Part shown: piece after piece, positions 37,131-49,685 of the stretch | How the letters are laid out: each line of letters opens with the position of its first letter | Position numbering within the stretch: the stretch's first letter is position 1 | DNA from: Dasypus novemcinctus | Taxonomy: Eukaryota; Chordata; Mammalia; Cingulata; Dasypodidae | Assembly: GCF_030445035.2 (NCBI RefSeq) | Contig: NC_080694.1 | Location: 73,237,147-73,301,146, forward strand | Direction of reading: 5' to 3' | Length of the DNA stretch: 64,000 nt | Made by a program: the position numbers and the translations under genes | Notes under the pieces: generated by a model | Told to the model about the DNA's origin: nothing | What the model saw: the letters and a program-made list of their open reading frames with translations, nothing else | Databases searched by the model: none

Positions 37131-37924
37131 CATTTGGGTTCTTTTGATTTATTTAAATTTTAATCTTGTTCAAGTGAGGTTTTCAGAGGCTTAAGGTTTA
37201 AAGGTGAACAAAAAGTAATAAGAAATAAAGCCAATTAGTTGCTTGTGGCATTCACTTAATTAAATGTTATAACTGTAATAATTCACTTCACAATGACATA
37301 TTAATGATGAAATAGTTATATTTGACTTGTTCATGGTAAACATATTAAATAGATAAAATTTTCACACTCTAATATAAGAGTTAGGAAAAATAAATAACTT
37401 ATTATAGTTCATCAGAAACTGGTAAAAATTTTCAGTTCCATGAATGCTGTTATTCATGCCAAGAGAAGTTCTCTTTTGTTGAACTTATGAGTCACCTAGT
37501 GACTGTAATTTAAGAGGAAAGTTGGTGTAAGTTGCTACTATTCCCTAATCAAGTCTTGGAGCAGAAAGATCGTTATTCACCTAGAAACAGTAATTAAAAG
37601 GAAACTATCACTGGGAAAATTCCCTAAAATCAACAAATTATTTGAAACTTATCAAACCGTATTTAAGAATAATTTTCCTTTTATTAGATGACCTTGGAAG
37701 CAGTTTTATGGTATTTATATATTTGTTCAGTTAGAGAATCAAATGATAACTACTAAGCAAATTATTTCACAGTACTTATTAAATATCCCCCATGACATCT
37801 CTAGATCTGTACCTTCAAAAATATTTCCTACAGCAAGGTGTTCCAGGTATAAAGACATCCTGATCTATTTTTATGCTAAATATTGTTAGGTTGGTTCTTA
37901 GTGGTCTCAAGAAGTGTAAGTTCA

Positions 37925-38360
37925 TGGCAGCAGGCTTGGCCCAGTGGTTAGGGTGTTCGTCTACCACATGGGAGGCCTGTGGTTCAAACCCCGGGCCTCC
38001 TTGACCCATGTGGAGCTGGCCCATGCACAGTGCTGATGCACGCAAGGAGTGCTGGGCCACACAGGGGGGCCCCCCCGTAGGGAAACCCCACATGCAAGGA
38101 GTGCGCCCCATAAGGAGAGCCGCCCAGCGGGAAAGAAAGTGCCTAAGAATGGCGCCACCCACATGGAGAGCTGACACAACAAGATGACGCAACAAAAAGA
38201 AACACAGATTCCCATGCCGCTGACAACAACAGAAGCGGACAAAGAAGATGCAGCAAATAGACACAGAGAACAGACAACCGGGGTGGGGATGGGGAGGAAG
38301 GGGAGAGAAATAAATAAATAAATCTTAAAAAAAAGAAATACTAAGATATTTTTTTAAAAA
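37925..38360 (+). repeat. DAS-type tRNA-derived SINE
   Basis: Plus strand: tRNA-like head with A-box-like TGGCCCAGTGGTTAGGG and B-box-like TGGTTCAAACCCC, a body ending ACAGACAACCGGGG, and an A-rich tail. Target-site duplication AAGAAGTGTAAGTTCA at 37909-37924 and 38361-38376. Unit A lacks it at the corresponding place, so it inserted after the duplication. Confidence 0.93.
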
Positions 38361-38921
38361 AAGAAGTGTAAGTTCACATTCCATATACTCTGAAGGGCAG
38401 CCCTGCAGTTATGTCTTCAAAGCCTAGACCGCAGCAGATGAACTTTTTCCTAATCTCCTCCTGTTTGTGGTTAAACTTCTGTCTATTATACCCTATTAGC
38501 TACATTATTATTCCTCAAGAATCCTGGCTTTAATCAAGGGTTTCAGTTTTAACCCACTCCTTCTAGTGGCCTTAGATCTTCCTCCTCAAAGCAAAGAGTT
38601 CACTTAAAAAATGGAAATGCCTTGTGAAATGAAGTGTCAAATCATATCAAGGCCTTTTTACCTAGACCAATAAACACTGGAGCCACCAAAAGATATTAAG
38701 ACTTACAATAAATCCACCAATTACTATATACTTTGTTGGTGATAAAAAGAAAAATCAATGGAACAAAGTAGAATGGGAAGGAATGGAGCTAATATTTATG
38801 GAGATGTGGCATACTTAGAAATGCCATCACATCTATGAAGAATAGCTAGTTGTCTAGCTCCACAGAGACAAAGTAGACCCAATTCTTGGTATTATCCCAC
38901 AGCATCAGTAAGCTAAACTCT

Positions 38922-39238
38922 ATTCTTATCAGTGGGACCGGGAATCTGTGTCATCTTTTTTTTTTTGTAGTGTCATCTTGCTGCACCAGCTATCCCTATG
39001 TGCAGTACTACTCCTGGGCAGGCTGCACATTTTTCACATTGGGTGGCTCTCCTTGTGGAGCACACTCCTCACACATGGGGCTCCCCTACACAGGGGACAC
39101 CCTGTGTGGCACAGGACTCCTTGCACACATCAGCACTGCCTGGGGCCAGCTTACCACACAGATCAGGAGACCCTGGGTTTGAACCTGGACCTCCTATGTG
39201 GTAGGCAGTGCTCTATCAGTTGAGCCAAATCCACTTCC
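38922..39238 (-). repeat. DAS-type tRNA-derived SINE, truncated
   Basis: Minus strand; the head at the right has the complement GGTTTGAACCTGG. It ends at the internal T-rich linker, so the distal half is missing. Target-site duplication CAGTAAGCTAAACTCT (38906-38921) and CAGTAAGTTAAACTCTA (39239-39255). Confidence 0.88.
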
Positions 39239-41976
39239 CAGTAAGTTAAACTCTAAGAAGACTAGAGATGCAAATAGCAAATCTAAAATTCTAAATCTAA
39301 TAAACAGACCCGCTACATAAATGGTGGGATTTGTAAAATGTGGGGGTCCCTTGATCAAAAATTTTGATGAACTTCAAAGACTGTGTGTGCAAGTCATTCA
39401 GCCAAGAGATGGGTCCTTCATGGCACAAGGATCTGAGTAACCAGTTAGGTCAGAGCTCAAGAAGCCAGCCTGGCTGATGGAATTCAAGACCATATCAGCA
39501 TGATTTGAGGAGGAAAAATACTGCATGTACAACACCTTGAATGAAAATAACATGAAGATGAAAATTTCTGGTCCTGACTTCATCATCATTGTTTATTCTT
39601 ACAACATTCTTCCCAGCACCCAGGGGACACACTCTCTCAGGAATTTTATGTCTTGTGATCCAGAGTTCATAAAAAGATAGGCAGATATCTGAAAAGGACA
39701 GAGAAGTTTTGAAGATGAAGAAATTATGCTGCAATCCAAACTGAATTATCACGTTAAATAATGTTCTCCTATTTCTAGTCACTGAGAGTATAAACCTGAA
39801 AATCTTTCTTGCATGGAAGTCTCAATGCTCAACTAGGTAAGAATGAAATAGAAAGCAGGCAAGCAGGTGTCCTATATAAACTATCTGTAGTGAGCAATCT
39901 GTCTGCCTGCTAGTACTAAGGTCAAGTGCCCAGAATTTAAAACCAACTTCCTATAGTGAAGTAGACTGTTCCTTTAGGTTGTTGTGGGTTATGGAGACAC
40001 ATTACAAAATTTTTTTTTTGCATTATCTCTATCTCAATAATATACCTGGTTCTCTGGACATTCTACAAAGCAGGTTAAATAATTTAGTAGAATGGGGTCT
40101 CATTTCTAATTTTCTTTAAAACTTAGGAGGAGTGTACTTTCAATGAATTTTGATACAATTATGTTTTATGAGTTAGAAAATCAAGAACGTTATGTGGTTT
40201 ATCATCTCTATTATAAACAAGGATGGTAATATCCTTTAAATACACAATATATGTATATATATGTCTACCAAAAATCTTTTCTAAGAGTTTGGAAATCAAT
40301 ACATATCTAAGTGTAGTAAAGATTAGATAATTTCTCCAAATTTATGCACTTATAAAACCTGGAATCCACTGGGTTCCCAAAAAGAGCTTTAAATTTCATT
40401 CAATAAGTTACTCTAAGAACTTCAAATCATTTTCTTCTTAGATTTCTTAGATTTTCTCATACCTTGAATGACTCCCTCTTTATAGAAACTCCCCAAAACG
40501 TGCATCTCTATTCAGAATTCCTTGCAGTTTTGTTCCAACAGTTCCTCCCATTCCCTTAAGCTTCTCATATATAGTTGCTTCTTCCTTCCCTAAAAGAGCT
40601 ACTACATCTGGAAATGATAAGGACAAAGAGGAAGCTACCTCAAAAAGTATGTATGCTTTATGAGTGTACCTAAATTAGGTAATGTCAGGTACTTTGCAAA
40701 TAAAAGAGTAAAGAAGGTTCGAAAATTGTTTCTCTTTTTCTGCATACGGGTCTAAATTTAGTCAAACATAATAAGCCTTGCTATAATTAACTTATTTTAA
40801 TTTCTTCAATAATTTCAACACCACTGAGAAAACACTATTATTTCAAATCTGTAAGAAAAAGAAAAATTAATGTATTAATTTGTAGCAAAGGAGTTTATTT
40901 GATGAAAAAGTGGGGCATAAAGAGAAAACACATTATTCAATTGATAAGAACTGGAAACTTACCGGTATTTGGAGGGACTGTTTGGAGTCTACATTAAAGG
41001 AAGTACAGGTGAAGAAGGTGGACTTCATTAGAGGTGTATTATTTCTTAATACCTGAAGAGTAAGTTTTATCTATCAAAATAAAATCAGGACCCAAGGAAA
41101 TAGGTATAAAGGAAGATAAGGTTTCAAGAGGGCTGAAGACTTGGATCCCTCAAGGAGAGGTGAGTGTCGTGTGATCTAAAGGAGGAACTCTTGGGATGCA
41201 GGTATCTAGGAAATGGGAAAGAGTCCCAGAGAAACCAGAGGAGAGATGTTAAATATCATTGTCATCAAGAAGTTATTTGGTGATCCTCTTTTGAGATAAC
41301 ATTAAGGATCAGGTTATATCAAAATTAACTTAAAAGCAGATAAGGCAGTGGATATACTCCATGTAAAACTCAGGTTGGTATCTGAATAATGTGGGCTCAA
41401 TTCTGACCTCAGATAAGCCTACATGATGCTTCCAGAGAGAAGAGTTAGTACGGGATCAGAAAGAGGCCACCACTGATGTTATTTACATTACAAGGGGAAG
41501 AAATGTTATCATGACTATTTTGATCACATTGTTTATTTTAGATGTCATGATTCTGATTACTTCATCCCTGTCCATTTTCCATAAGTTAAAATCCCTCCAG
41601 TGGCTTCTTATTTCACTTTTGACAGTAGTGTGGTAGAGTACATTAAAAAATAGCACACTGTTAAGGAAAGTTGAATAAGTAGATTTTCACAGACAAAGAG
41701 CATGGTGGACTTACAAGATGGAACTCTGAGAGAAGGGAAATATTAATGAATAGTCTAACAACAACCAAAAAAAAGGTCTGTTCAACAGACAACATGTAGG
41801 CTGAATATTTAATAATCTAATGGCCCGTGTTGAATAAAACATCTCATTTTAGGGAAAAGTAAAACAGCCATACTCTCCTTCAAAGCATTTTTGTCTTGAG
41901 GGGGAAATCCTGGGCTGTAAGGATTTGACCTACCAAACTGAATGATTCCCTATGATATTTTGTCTTTAATTTAGTG

Positions 41977-42902
41977 ATGCTGAATCAAACTTCAGTCACT
42001 GAATTTCTCCTTCTGGGAGATTCAGACATTAAAGAGCTGCACCCTCTTCTCTTTGTGGTTTTCCTCACCATCTACATTGGCAGTGTGGCTGGGAAGGGGG
42101 CCATCCTAATGATTGTCATCTCTGACCGAAGACTCCACTCTCCTATGTACTTCTTCCTGGGAAATCTCTCATGCCTAGACATCTGCTACTCTACAGTGAC
42201 ACTGCCAAAGGTGCTGGAGAACTTGGTCTCTTCACACAAAGTAATTTCCTTCTGGGGATGCATAAGCCAGCTGTATTTCTTCCACTTCCTGGGCAGCACA
42301 GAGACCTTGCTGTTGGGTGTGATGGCCTTGGACCATTTTGTGGCAATCTGCAAACCACTCCATTACACTGTCATCATGAATCATCAGCTCTGTATCCAGA
42401 TGGCCAGCATAGTCTGGGCCATTGGTTTCTTCAGTGCCCTGCTGCACTCCATAATGACCTCTCGCTTAAACTTCCGTGGTTCCAACCATATCCATCACTT
42501 CTTCTGAGATGTTAAGCCACTGCTGGAACTGGCCTGTGGGAATATTGACCTCAACCAGTGGCTTCTTAATTCTGTCACAGGGACCATTGCCACCAGCCCC
42601 TTCTTTATGACACTTCTGTCATATTTCTACATTCTCACCTATCTATTCTTCAAGACTCATTCTTGCAGAATGCTTCAGAAGGCACTGTCCAACTGTGCCT
42701 TCCACTTCATGGTTGTTATTCTTTTCCATGTTCCTGTTCTCTTCACCTACACTCGTCCTGCTTCAGGCAGCTCCATGGAACAGGATGCAGTCGTTGCCAT
42801 CATGTACAGTGTGGGACTCCTGTACTGAATCCACTGATCTATACTTTGAGGAACAAGGAGGTAAAGCAGGCTTTGAGTAGGGCAATCAGTAGGAAATTCT
42901 AA
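41977..42902 (+). pseudogene. OR12D-like: OR12D-like olfactory receptor pseudogene, copy B
   Basis: Same receptor type as copy A. The frame is open from MLNQTSVTEF through all of TM1-TM5 until a TGA at 42505-42507, which replaces the conserved Cys codon of the HHFFC motif. A single-base deletion follows near 42813, before PVLNPLIYTLRN. The remainder ends RKF plus [28 protein letters not shown] and KALSNCAFH are readable; the usual Arg of the DRY-type motif is His here. It has the fewest lesions of the three, and neither is shared with copies A or C, so loss was independent and comparatively recent. A truncated product would lack TM6 and TM7. Confidence 0.88.
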
Positions 42903-45154
42903 CTTGAAGCATTCTCACACATCGTCTGCATCATAAATAAGCCGGCAATGACAAAATGGAAATTGGAATGTATACCTTGTCTCAAATAATTTATAATATA
43001 TATAAAAGTAGGAATTGGATACATAAAAGTGAAATGGAAATGTCTAGTCCAGTTGTATTAAAAAATGCATTCCCAGGTACATAAGAGAATCTTGAACAGT
43101 TGGACACTAGCCTTGAAACCCTAATGTGTATTTGTTTTAGGATATTAATTGCTATAATCAATTTGTTGTATACTTTAATGTACTCTAGTATGAAATCAAA
43201 GTAATATGCCTATATTACTAATGTGTACAGAATTAGGTCTTTTTATCTGTGTAATCCTTCCTGATTAATACATTTTAATGTAATAAATACTATTATTAGT
43301 AATATTATTATTGCTGTTATTAAATTTTGAGTACTTTGATTTAGGGTCATGATTAGTCAAATCTAAAGCATCTCCTAATTCACACATGAATTTTTGTAGA
43401 ATATTTGAAAGGTATGTCATGTGTTTTTCTTCTCCAAGCAAGGAAATCAATAAGTAATTAAAGTCAATGACATTGTAATCAGTAATTAACAGAAATAAAA
43501 TAACCAAAGGGCCACCTAAAATGTACTGGAATCTCTCTATCCAGAGATCTTTTGGAATTAAGCAACCATACTTTCAAAGAATCCTGTGAAATCGCATAAA
43601 ACTGCAAGCAGGTTTGAAAAACTGCACAATTTCTTTTGTCTAATGACCGTATTATTTTCCCTTTGGATGGAACATGGAAAATTATGACTTTCAAAACCCT
43701 TTCAATTTTTTTTTGTTTTCCTTTTTGAAAGGGTGTATTGAACTATGGTGTAATGCTGGAGAAATATGAAGATTTCAATAAAACTTTGTATTGTTTTCCT
43801 TTTCTGACAACAAACTCCTACTAATTTAAGGCAATGAAATCTTTGGTATTGAGATGATTCTGGAACAAATAGACAAAAGGTATTATGTTCCTCATTTCGA
43901 GGTATCTATAAGTGACAAATGGTACTAAAATGTAGGGGAGTTGCCAACATTTTATGTATTTAGAAAGTCAAACAATCAGAGAAGACAATAAAAATACATT
44001 TTGAAATGTAGGGCTACCGATTTAAGAATCTGCATTCACTCTTGCAGACCAGGCTGACCCTGGAGAAAGGGAATATGCATATCTTTTACAAGTACTGGAC
44101 ACATGATTTGACTGTCATTGATCTTCAAAGAGACTATGCATCATGGGCCACCTGTGACTGGGGCATACAGAGGCAGTGTAATAAACAGAGTCTTGGTTAA
44201 AATCTGTTCTACAGTGGATCTTCTGGTACTGCAGGCACACTCAATAGATATTTATTCAATTTCTGGAGATATAATTGGGATTGAACCATATTTGTCAATT
44301 AGAGAAACCTCTACACCAGGTTTTTCATTGTGGGGAATGAGATATCACAATGAGGAAGATCAAGTGAAAGTCTTTAGACTTTCCTTCTCAATCTGGCCAG
44401 GAAATGTGATAATGACAGTAGATTATCTCAAGGCAGTTTAACAAGAGAAGAATAAGCAGTAGAACCACCCATAAGATATAAAGACTTACAATAAAGTCAT
44501 CGATTATTATGCAGTTTGTTGCTGGCATAAAAAGGGGAAAATCAATGGAACTATCAGTGGAGCAAAAGGCTGAATATTTACAGAGACTTGGCATACTTTA
44601 AAAATGGCATCACACATCAGTGAAGAATAGCTAGTTGTCAGACTCCACAGAAACAAAAGTAGAGCCAATTCTTGGTGCTTATCTCACAACATAAGTAGGC
44701 AAAACTCAAAGAGGGCCAGAGACGCACTTAAAAATCTAAATTCAAAAGCTAATAAACAGATCAGCTCTATAATTGATGGGACTGGAAAATACAGGGTTCC
44801 TTGATCAAAAATTATGATAATTTAAGGAGAGTGAGCTCAAATCACTCAGCCAAAAGAGAGGCTCTCCGGAAGTTAGGGCCCTGTGCAGCTACTAATGTCA
44901 AGGCTCAAGTCTCCAGCCTGGCTAATAAAATCTAACACCATATCATGATGATTTGAGGAGGAAAACTACTTCCTAAATGACATGCGGAATGAAAATAGCA
45001 TGAAGATAAAAGTGCTGGTCATGGTTTCATCATCCTAATGGATTTCTCATCAACAAGGAAAAAAGAGTAATATTGAGATGAGGATATTTGAAAAGAACGG
45101 ATGATCTGGTGGAGGTCTCTAAAACTAGGGAACCTCAGTTGCAGTCATAGTTCC

Positions 45155-45330
45155 ACAACTGATATCAAGAAACTGAGATATTTTCTTAACTTCTCTGAGC
45201 CTCGGTTTTCTGAGGGTTTTTGTAAGAATTAAAAGAGGTATTACATATTGAGGATCAAAACAATAACATATGCATTAAATTTATTTAATTGTGTATTTGA
45301 AGCATATAAAATAATAGAGAATTATTAATG
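45155..45330 (-). repeat. MIR SINE, reverse, unit C copy
   Basis: The phrase CTTCTCTGAGCCTCGGTTTTC matches the reversed MIR core. It corresponds to 14150-14340 (A) and 63125-63290 (D). Confidence 0.6.
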
Positions 45331-45487
45331 TAATGACTATATACTTAATTCCCCTACAAAGCAACTACAATTTAAATTCAAAAGAAAAAAAATTGACAAA
45401 GATATGGCAATATCTAACCGTTATTAGAAAGCTTCACTAGATATAAAAATCATATGAACATATTCGTCGTCTAAAAGCCTGAGATTT

Positions 45488-48400
45488 CTATTGCCAAAAG
45501 TTGGAATCAACCCAAATGCCCATCAACAGACGAGTGGATCAATAAAATGTGGTATATACACACAATGGAATACTACTCGGCTGTAAGAACAAACACACTA
45601 CAAACACATGTGATAACATGGATGAATCTTGAGAACCTTATGTTGAGTGAAGCAACCCAGACATTGAAGGACAAATACTACATGACCTCAATGATATGAA
45701 ATAAACAAGCTGCCCTAGATAGCAAGAGACTGAACGATAGGCTTGCAGGAAATCGGAGGGTGGAGGAAGGATATGAGCCGATGTCTGCAGGGGTGGAATT
45801 TAAGACGAGATGGTGGTAAGTATGAACACAAAGAAGAGATAAAAGGGGGGCAAGGGGTTGCCTTTGCTTGGGGCTTTGCGGGTTTGAGGGTGGCTGGGGA
45901 GGGACGGGTGGGTAACGTTGCCCAAAAGTGGGGGGAGGGAGGGGTAGCATACGAACCAGGAGAGGGTCAGGTGTTGGTGGAGAGTAAAATGCCGAGAAAA
46001 TCATATCAAAATATAATAAAGAGGGTTACCTGTTTAGAATGCTCGGAGGGGAGGGTCTGATGCAGGACGGGCTCCTGGTGAATGTCTAAATGCTCATTCT
46101 GCCAGAGTGGGTGACACCATGGGGTAGAAACCCAAGTAGTGAGAGTGGGGGTGGACCCACATCCTGGGGAGGACTAATGCCATCCAATAGAGGGAACTGT
46201 ATCCCTCGAGAGAAAGGGTGGCTCCCAGGGCATTGGGGCAGTTGAGCAAGTTAGGCCCTGAACACTATTCCATCTATCTCTGGAAGTGGCTCCTCAGGAA
46301 ACGGAGGTTGGCTATCACTGAGGGCACCAAGGTGGAAGGGAAAATGGACGTTAAATGTGTGGAACCAAAGTAAATGGGGGGTAAGAGAGGAGTTTCTTGA
46401 GAGTACACAAGGATGGATATAAAACATGTAATATTACACCATAACATATAGGAGATGACAGACTGATAATGTAAACCATAATGTAAAACATAGGATAACT
46501 AAAAATGTAAAGAACTGTGTATCCTAAAGTATGCACCATAATGTAAACACAGATGTCACCTTGTTAGAAAGCTAATGTCTCAGACTCTGTACATCACTTT
46601 AAGTAAATATGATATGAATAGGGCGTAAGAGTATCACTGTGGAAGGGAAAAGGTTTTCTGGTGGATGTGTGGGAGTGCTGTATATTATATATATACATTG
46701 CTGTGGTCTAGGACTCCTGTGAAGAAAAGCTGAATAATTGGGGGGGGGGGGGGAAAGAAAAAAATAGGATGTGGAATTTTTTCAAGTCAACATTCTTTAT
46801 CTAAGTTCTTTATCTAACTTTATCCAAGTTCTTTATCTATCCTTTAAACTCATCGCTATATGCCATTCCCTAGTAAGGGACCATGACATTATATTGGGCT
46901 TCAAATTTCGGGGAGTTCTGGATCACAGAGTGTTTCAACAATGGCAATGGAGGGATACTGGTATGGGATACCAATGACAGGTGATATATGACTGACAGGG
47001 AGCTGTACAGAACATATGTCCAGGGTGCATGGTAATGTTTGGATATACTCATAGTGGCAACAATTTAAAACCACAGTAGGGGGGGTACTGGGTTCCTGGC
47101 CAGTGGTGCTCTGTCGTGGTCCCTAGGGGAGCAGCGACAGTCTCCCAGGTACAGTGGTGGGGACCGGGAGGGAGTGAGGGTTCAACAGTGAGCCCCTGAT
47201 ACTAATGACTATGCTTGTGAGCTGATAAACCCAAAATAATAACAAGGCCTAGAGCAACTTTGTGCCTGGGAATTTCCTTCTGTCAGCCTTCATGTTACTC
47301 AAATGTGGCCAGTCTCGAAGCCAAACTCAGCATGTAAATGCAATGCCTTCCCCCCAGCGTGGGACATGACACCCGGGGATGAGCCTCCCTGGCAACGAGG
47401 GACCACTATCAACTACCAACTGATGATGCAACTGGAAAATGACCTTATACGGAAGGTTCAATGTGGATCAGCAGAATATCCATGTCTACATAAAATACCA
47501 TGACTTTAAAATGCTGTTTGACCTAAAGTAAGGGGGAAATGGAAAGGAGAAATGAGTTTATATGGCTACGAGTTTCTAAAAAAGAGTCTGGAGGCTGGCA
47601 GAAGGTTTGCCCTCATGCACAACTGAGCAGAGTCAGAGAGACAGATAAAGCAGATACAACCTCCAGATATTGGTTCCTTTGAGGGCTAAAGAGACCCATG
47701 GGAGTTATGGTCATGGCCGATGGGGTTAACTACCAGGGCAGATGGCCCCTCTTTGGAAATGGTGTTTATGTGTGATGAATCTGGACTCAGATGGGATCTC
47801 CCTTCATAAGACTTTCATGCTAATGTGCTGGAGGTGCAGTTAATGTTGGGGTTTAAGATATATTTAGGGGATTTGAATCTCTGGACTGACAATGTGATAG
47901 CCAGATCCTGAGCCTCAACAGACTCCAGCACCTACAATCTGATTTATTGGACTTACCACACTCAGCTAAGATGGAGGTGAAGAAGGACAACCACCACACC
48001 ATGGAGCCTAGAGTGATTACAACTGAAAATGGGAGGATTGCATCCAGCATCCAGGTGGAATCTGAGCCTCCTCTTGACATAAAGGTGCAATGGACACAAC
48101 CAATCCAGTGTCCACATAGAAGAGGTGGCATTGGATTGGGAAAAGTGGACATAATGGACAAAGGGTATGGGGAAAGGCAGGAAGAGATGAGAGGTGGAGG
48201 CGTCTTCGGGACATGGAGCTGCCCTGGATGGTGCTTCAGAGGTAATCACCGGACATTGTAAATCCTCACAGGGCCTACATGATGGAATAGAGGAGAGTAT
48301 GGGCCATGATGTGAACCAATGTATATGAGGTGCAGAGGTGCCCAAAGATGTACTTACCAAATCCAATGGATGTGTCATGATGATGGGAACGAGTGTTGTT

Positions 48401-48525
48401 GGGGGGGGGGGGAGAGGGGGGGTGGGGGGGTGGGGTTGAATGGGACCTCACATATATATTTTTAATGTAATATTATTACAAAGTCAATAAAAAATAAAAA
48501 AATTTAAAAAAATAAATAAATAAAT
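45488..48525 (+). mobile_element. 5'-truncated L1 with long 3' UTR
   Basis: Plus strand. It begins inside the end of ORF2 (about 215 bp, ending at the TGA near 45702) and continues with a 2.8-kb 3' UTR to an A-rich tail. Perfect 15-bp target-site duplication AAAAGCCTGAGATTT at 45473-45487 and 48526-48540. Unit D has the uninterrupted site (about 63452). The UTR holds the recurrent 104-codon frame (47947-48261) and a G-rich tract near 48400. Confidence 0.95.
48400..48436 (+). other. G-rich tract near the L1 3' end
   Basis: Long G runs separated by A or T near the 3' end of the UTR. The corresponding tract of the next L1 is at about 53599-53632. Such G-rich polypurine tracts near L1 3' ends can form G-quadruplexes; here this is inferred from sequence only. 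Confidence 0.6.
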
Positions 48526-49685
48526 AAAAGCCTGAGATTTTATTACTAAATGATGCAACAAGAAGCAGAATGCACTCTGTAGATACCAGATTTATTACCA
48601 CAAACAGAGAGTTTTGACCTTATGGATCCCAAAATTAAAAGAAATTACTCAGTGTTATTACCAAAAGTGAATAGTAAGATTTGGGGGGGGGGGGGAGGGG
48701 GAATCCAATATTTGTCTTTATTCCTCTTTCTTTGTTTCCCAAATAGAGACACATTCTTAAATGATGAAAATGTTAAAGGCAATCATATGTGTCCTGATCA
48801 ATGAGATGTAACTGCTCCCCATTCTCTAACTCTTATGGCCAACTTTTTTTCCACTTTATACAAAACAGTATTTTCCAAGGGAGTCCCCAATACGAGAAAG
48901 TCAATCGATATCTCTTTTCTAGGATCTCAAAGTAAATTCGACAAAGGAAATATAAAACGCAATTGACACTTGTGGTTTTGTCCATGGTGCTGAAATCAGG
49001 GAACACGCATGGAAAGGGAAGGTTATAGGAAGAATGGGGAAAAGAAGGAGAAATTCCCCAACGAGACCGCCTCATCTTGTAGGTGCGGAGAATATCCTGT
49101 TTATTCTTAAAACATTCTTCCCAGCACCCAGGGGACACTCTCTCTCAGGATATTTATGTCTAGAGATCTGGGGTTCATAAAAAAGCAGGCAGATATGTGA
49201 AAAGGAGAGAGAAGTTTTGAAGATGAAGAAATTATGCTGCAACGCAAATTGAATTACCACGTGAAATAATGTTCTTTTATTTATATTCACTGAGGGTGTA
49301 AACTGGAAAGTCTTTCTGGCCTGGAAGTCTGAATGCTCAAATAGGTAAGAATGTAATAGACAACAGGCTAGGAAGGTGCCTGTATAAACTATATGTAGTG
49401 AGCTATCTTTCTTCCTGTTAGTGCTAAACATAAGGGCTCAGGATTTAAACCAACTTCCTATAGTAGAGTGGACTGCTCCTTGAAGTTGCAGTTTATGGAG
49501 ACACCTCACTTCTCATATTTTTAAAAATATCTCATTCTCAATTATAAGCCTGATTCTCTAGACAGTCTAAAAAACAGGGTAATAATTGAGTAGAGTAATT
49601 TTCTTTAAAACTTAAGAAGAGTTTATTTTCAAATAAATGGAAGAATATTCCTTGTTCATGGATAGGAAGACTGAATATTATTAAG

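Larger units (their letters stand above)
37131..43750. repeat. Olfactory-receptor segmental unit B
   Basis: Collinear with unit A. It carries the SINEs at 37925-38360 and 38922-39238, which unit A lacks, and an apparent deletion of about 2 kb near 39585 relative to units A and C. Apart from the OR pseudogene no gene is visible. Edges are approximate. Confidence 0.7.

Noticed and set aside
37925-38010. tRNA gene-like sequence at SINE heads
   Set aside because: The box motifs belong to SINE heads, followed by SINE bodies, A-tails and target-site duplications. They are not tRNA genes.
37815-38264. 149-codon minus-strand frame (also 35830-36162 and 26766-27141 on plus)
   Set aside because: All lie in the bodies of tRNA-derived SINEs, whose repeated body gives similar peptides in every copy.
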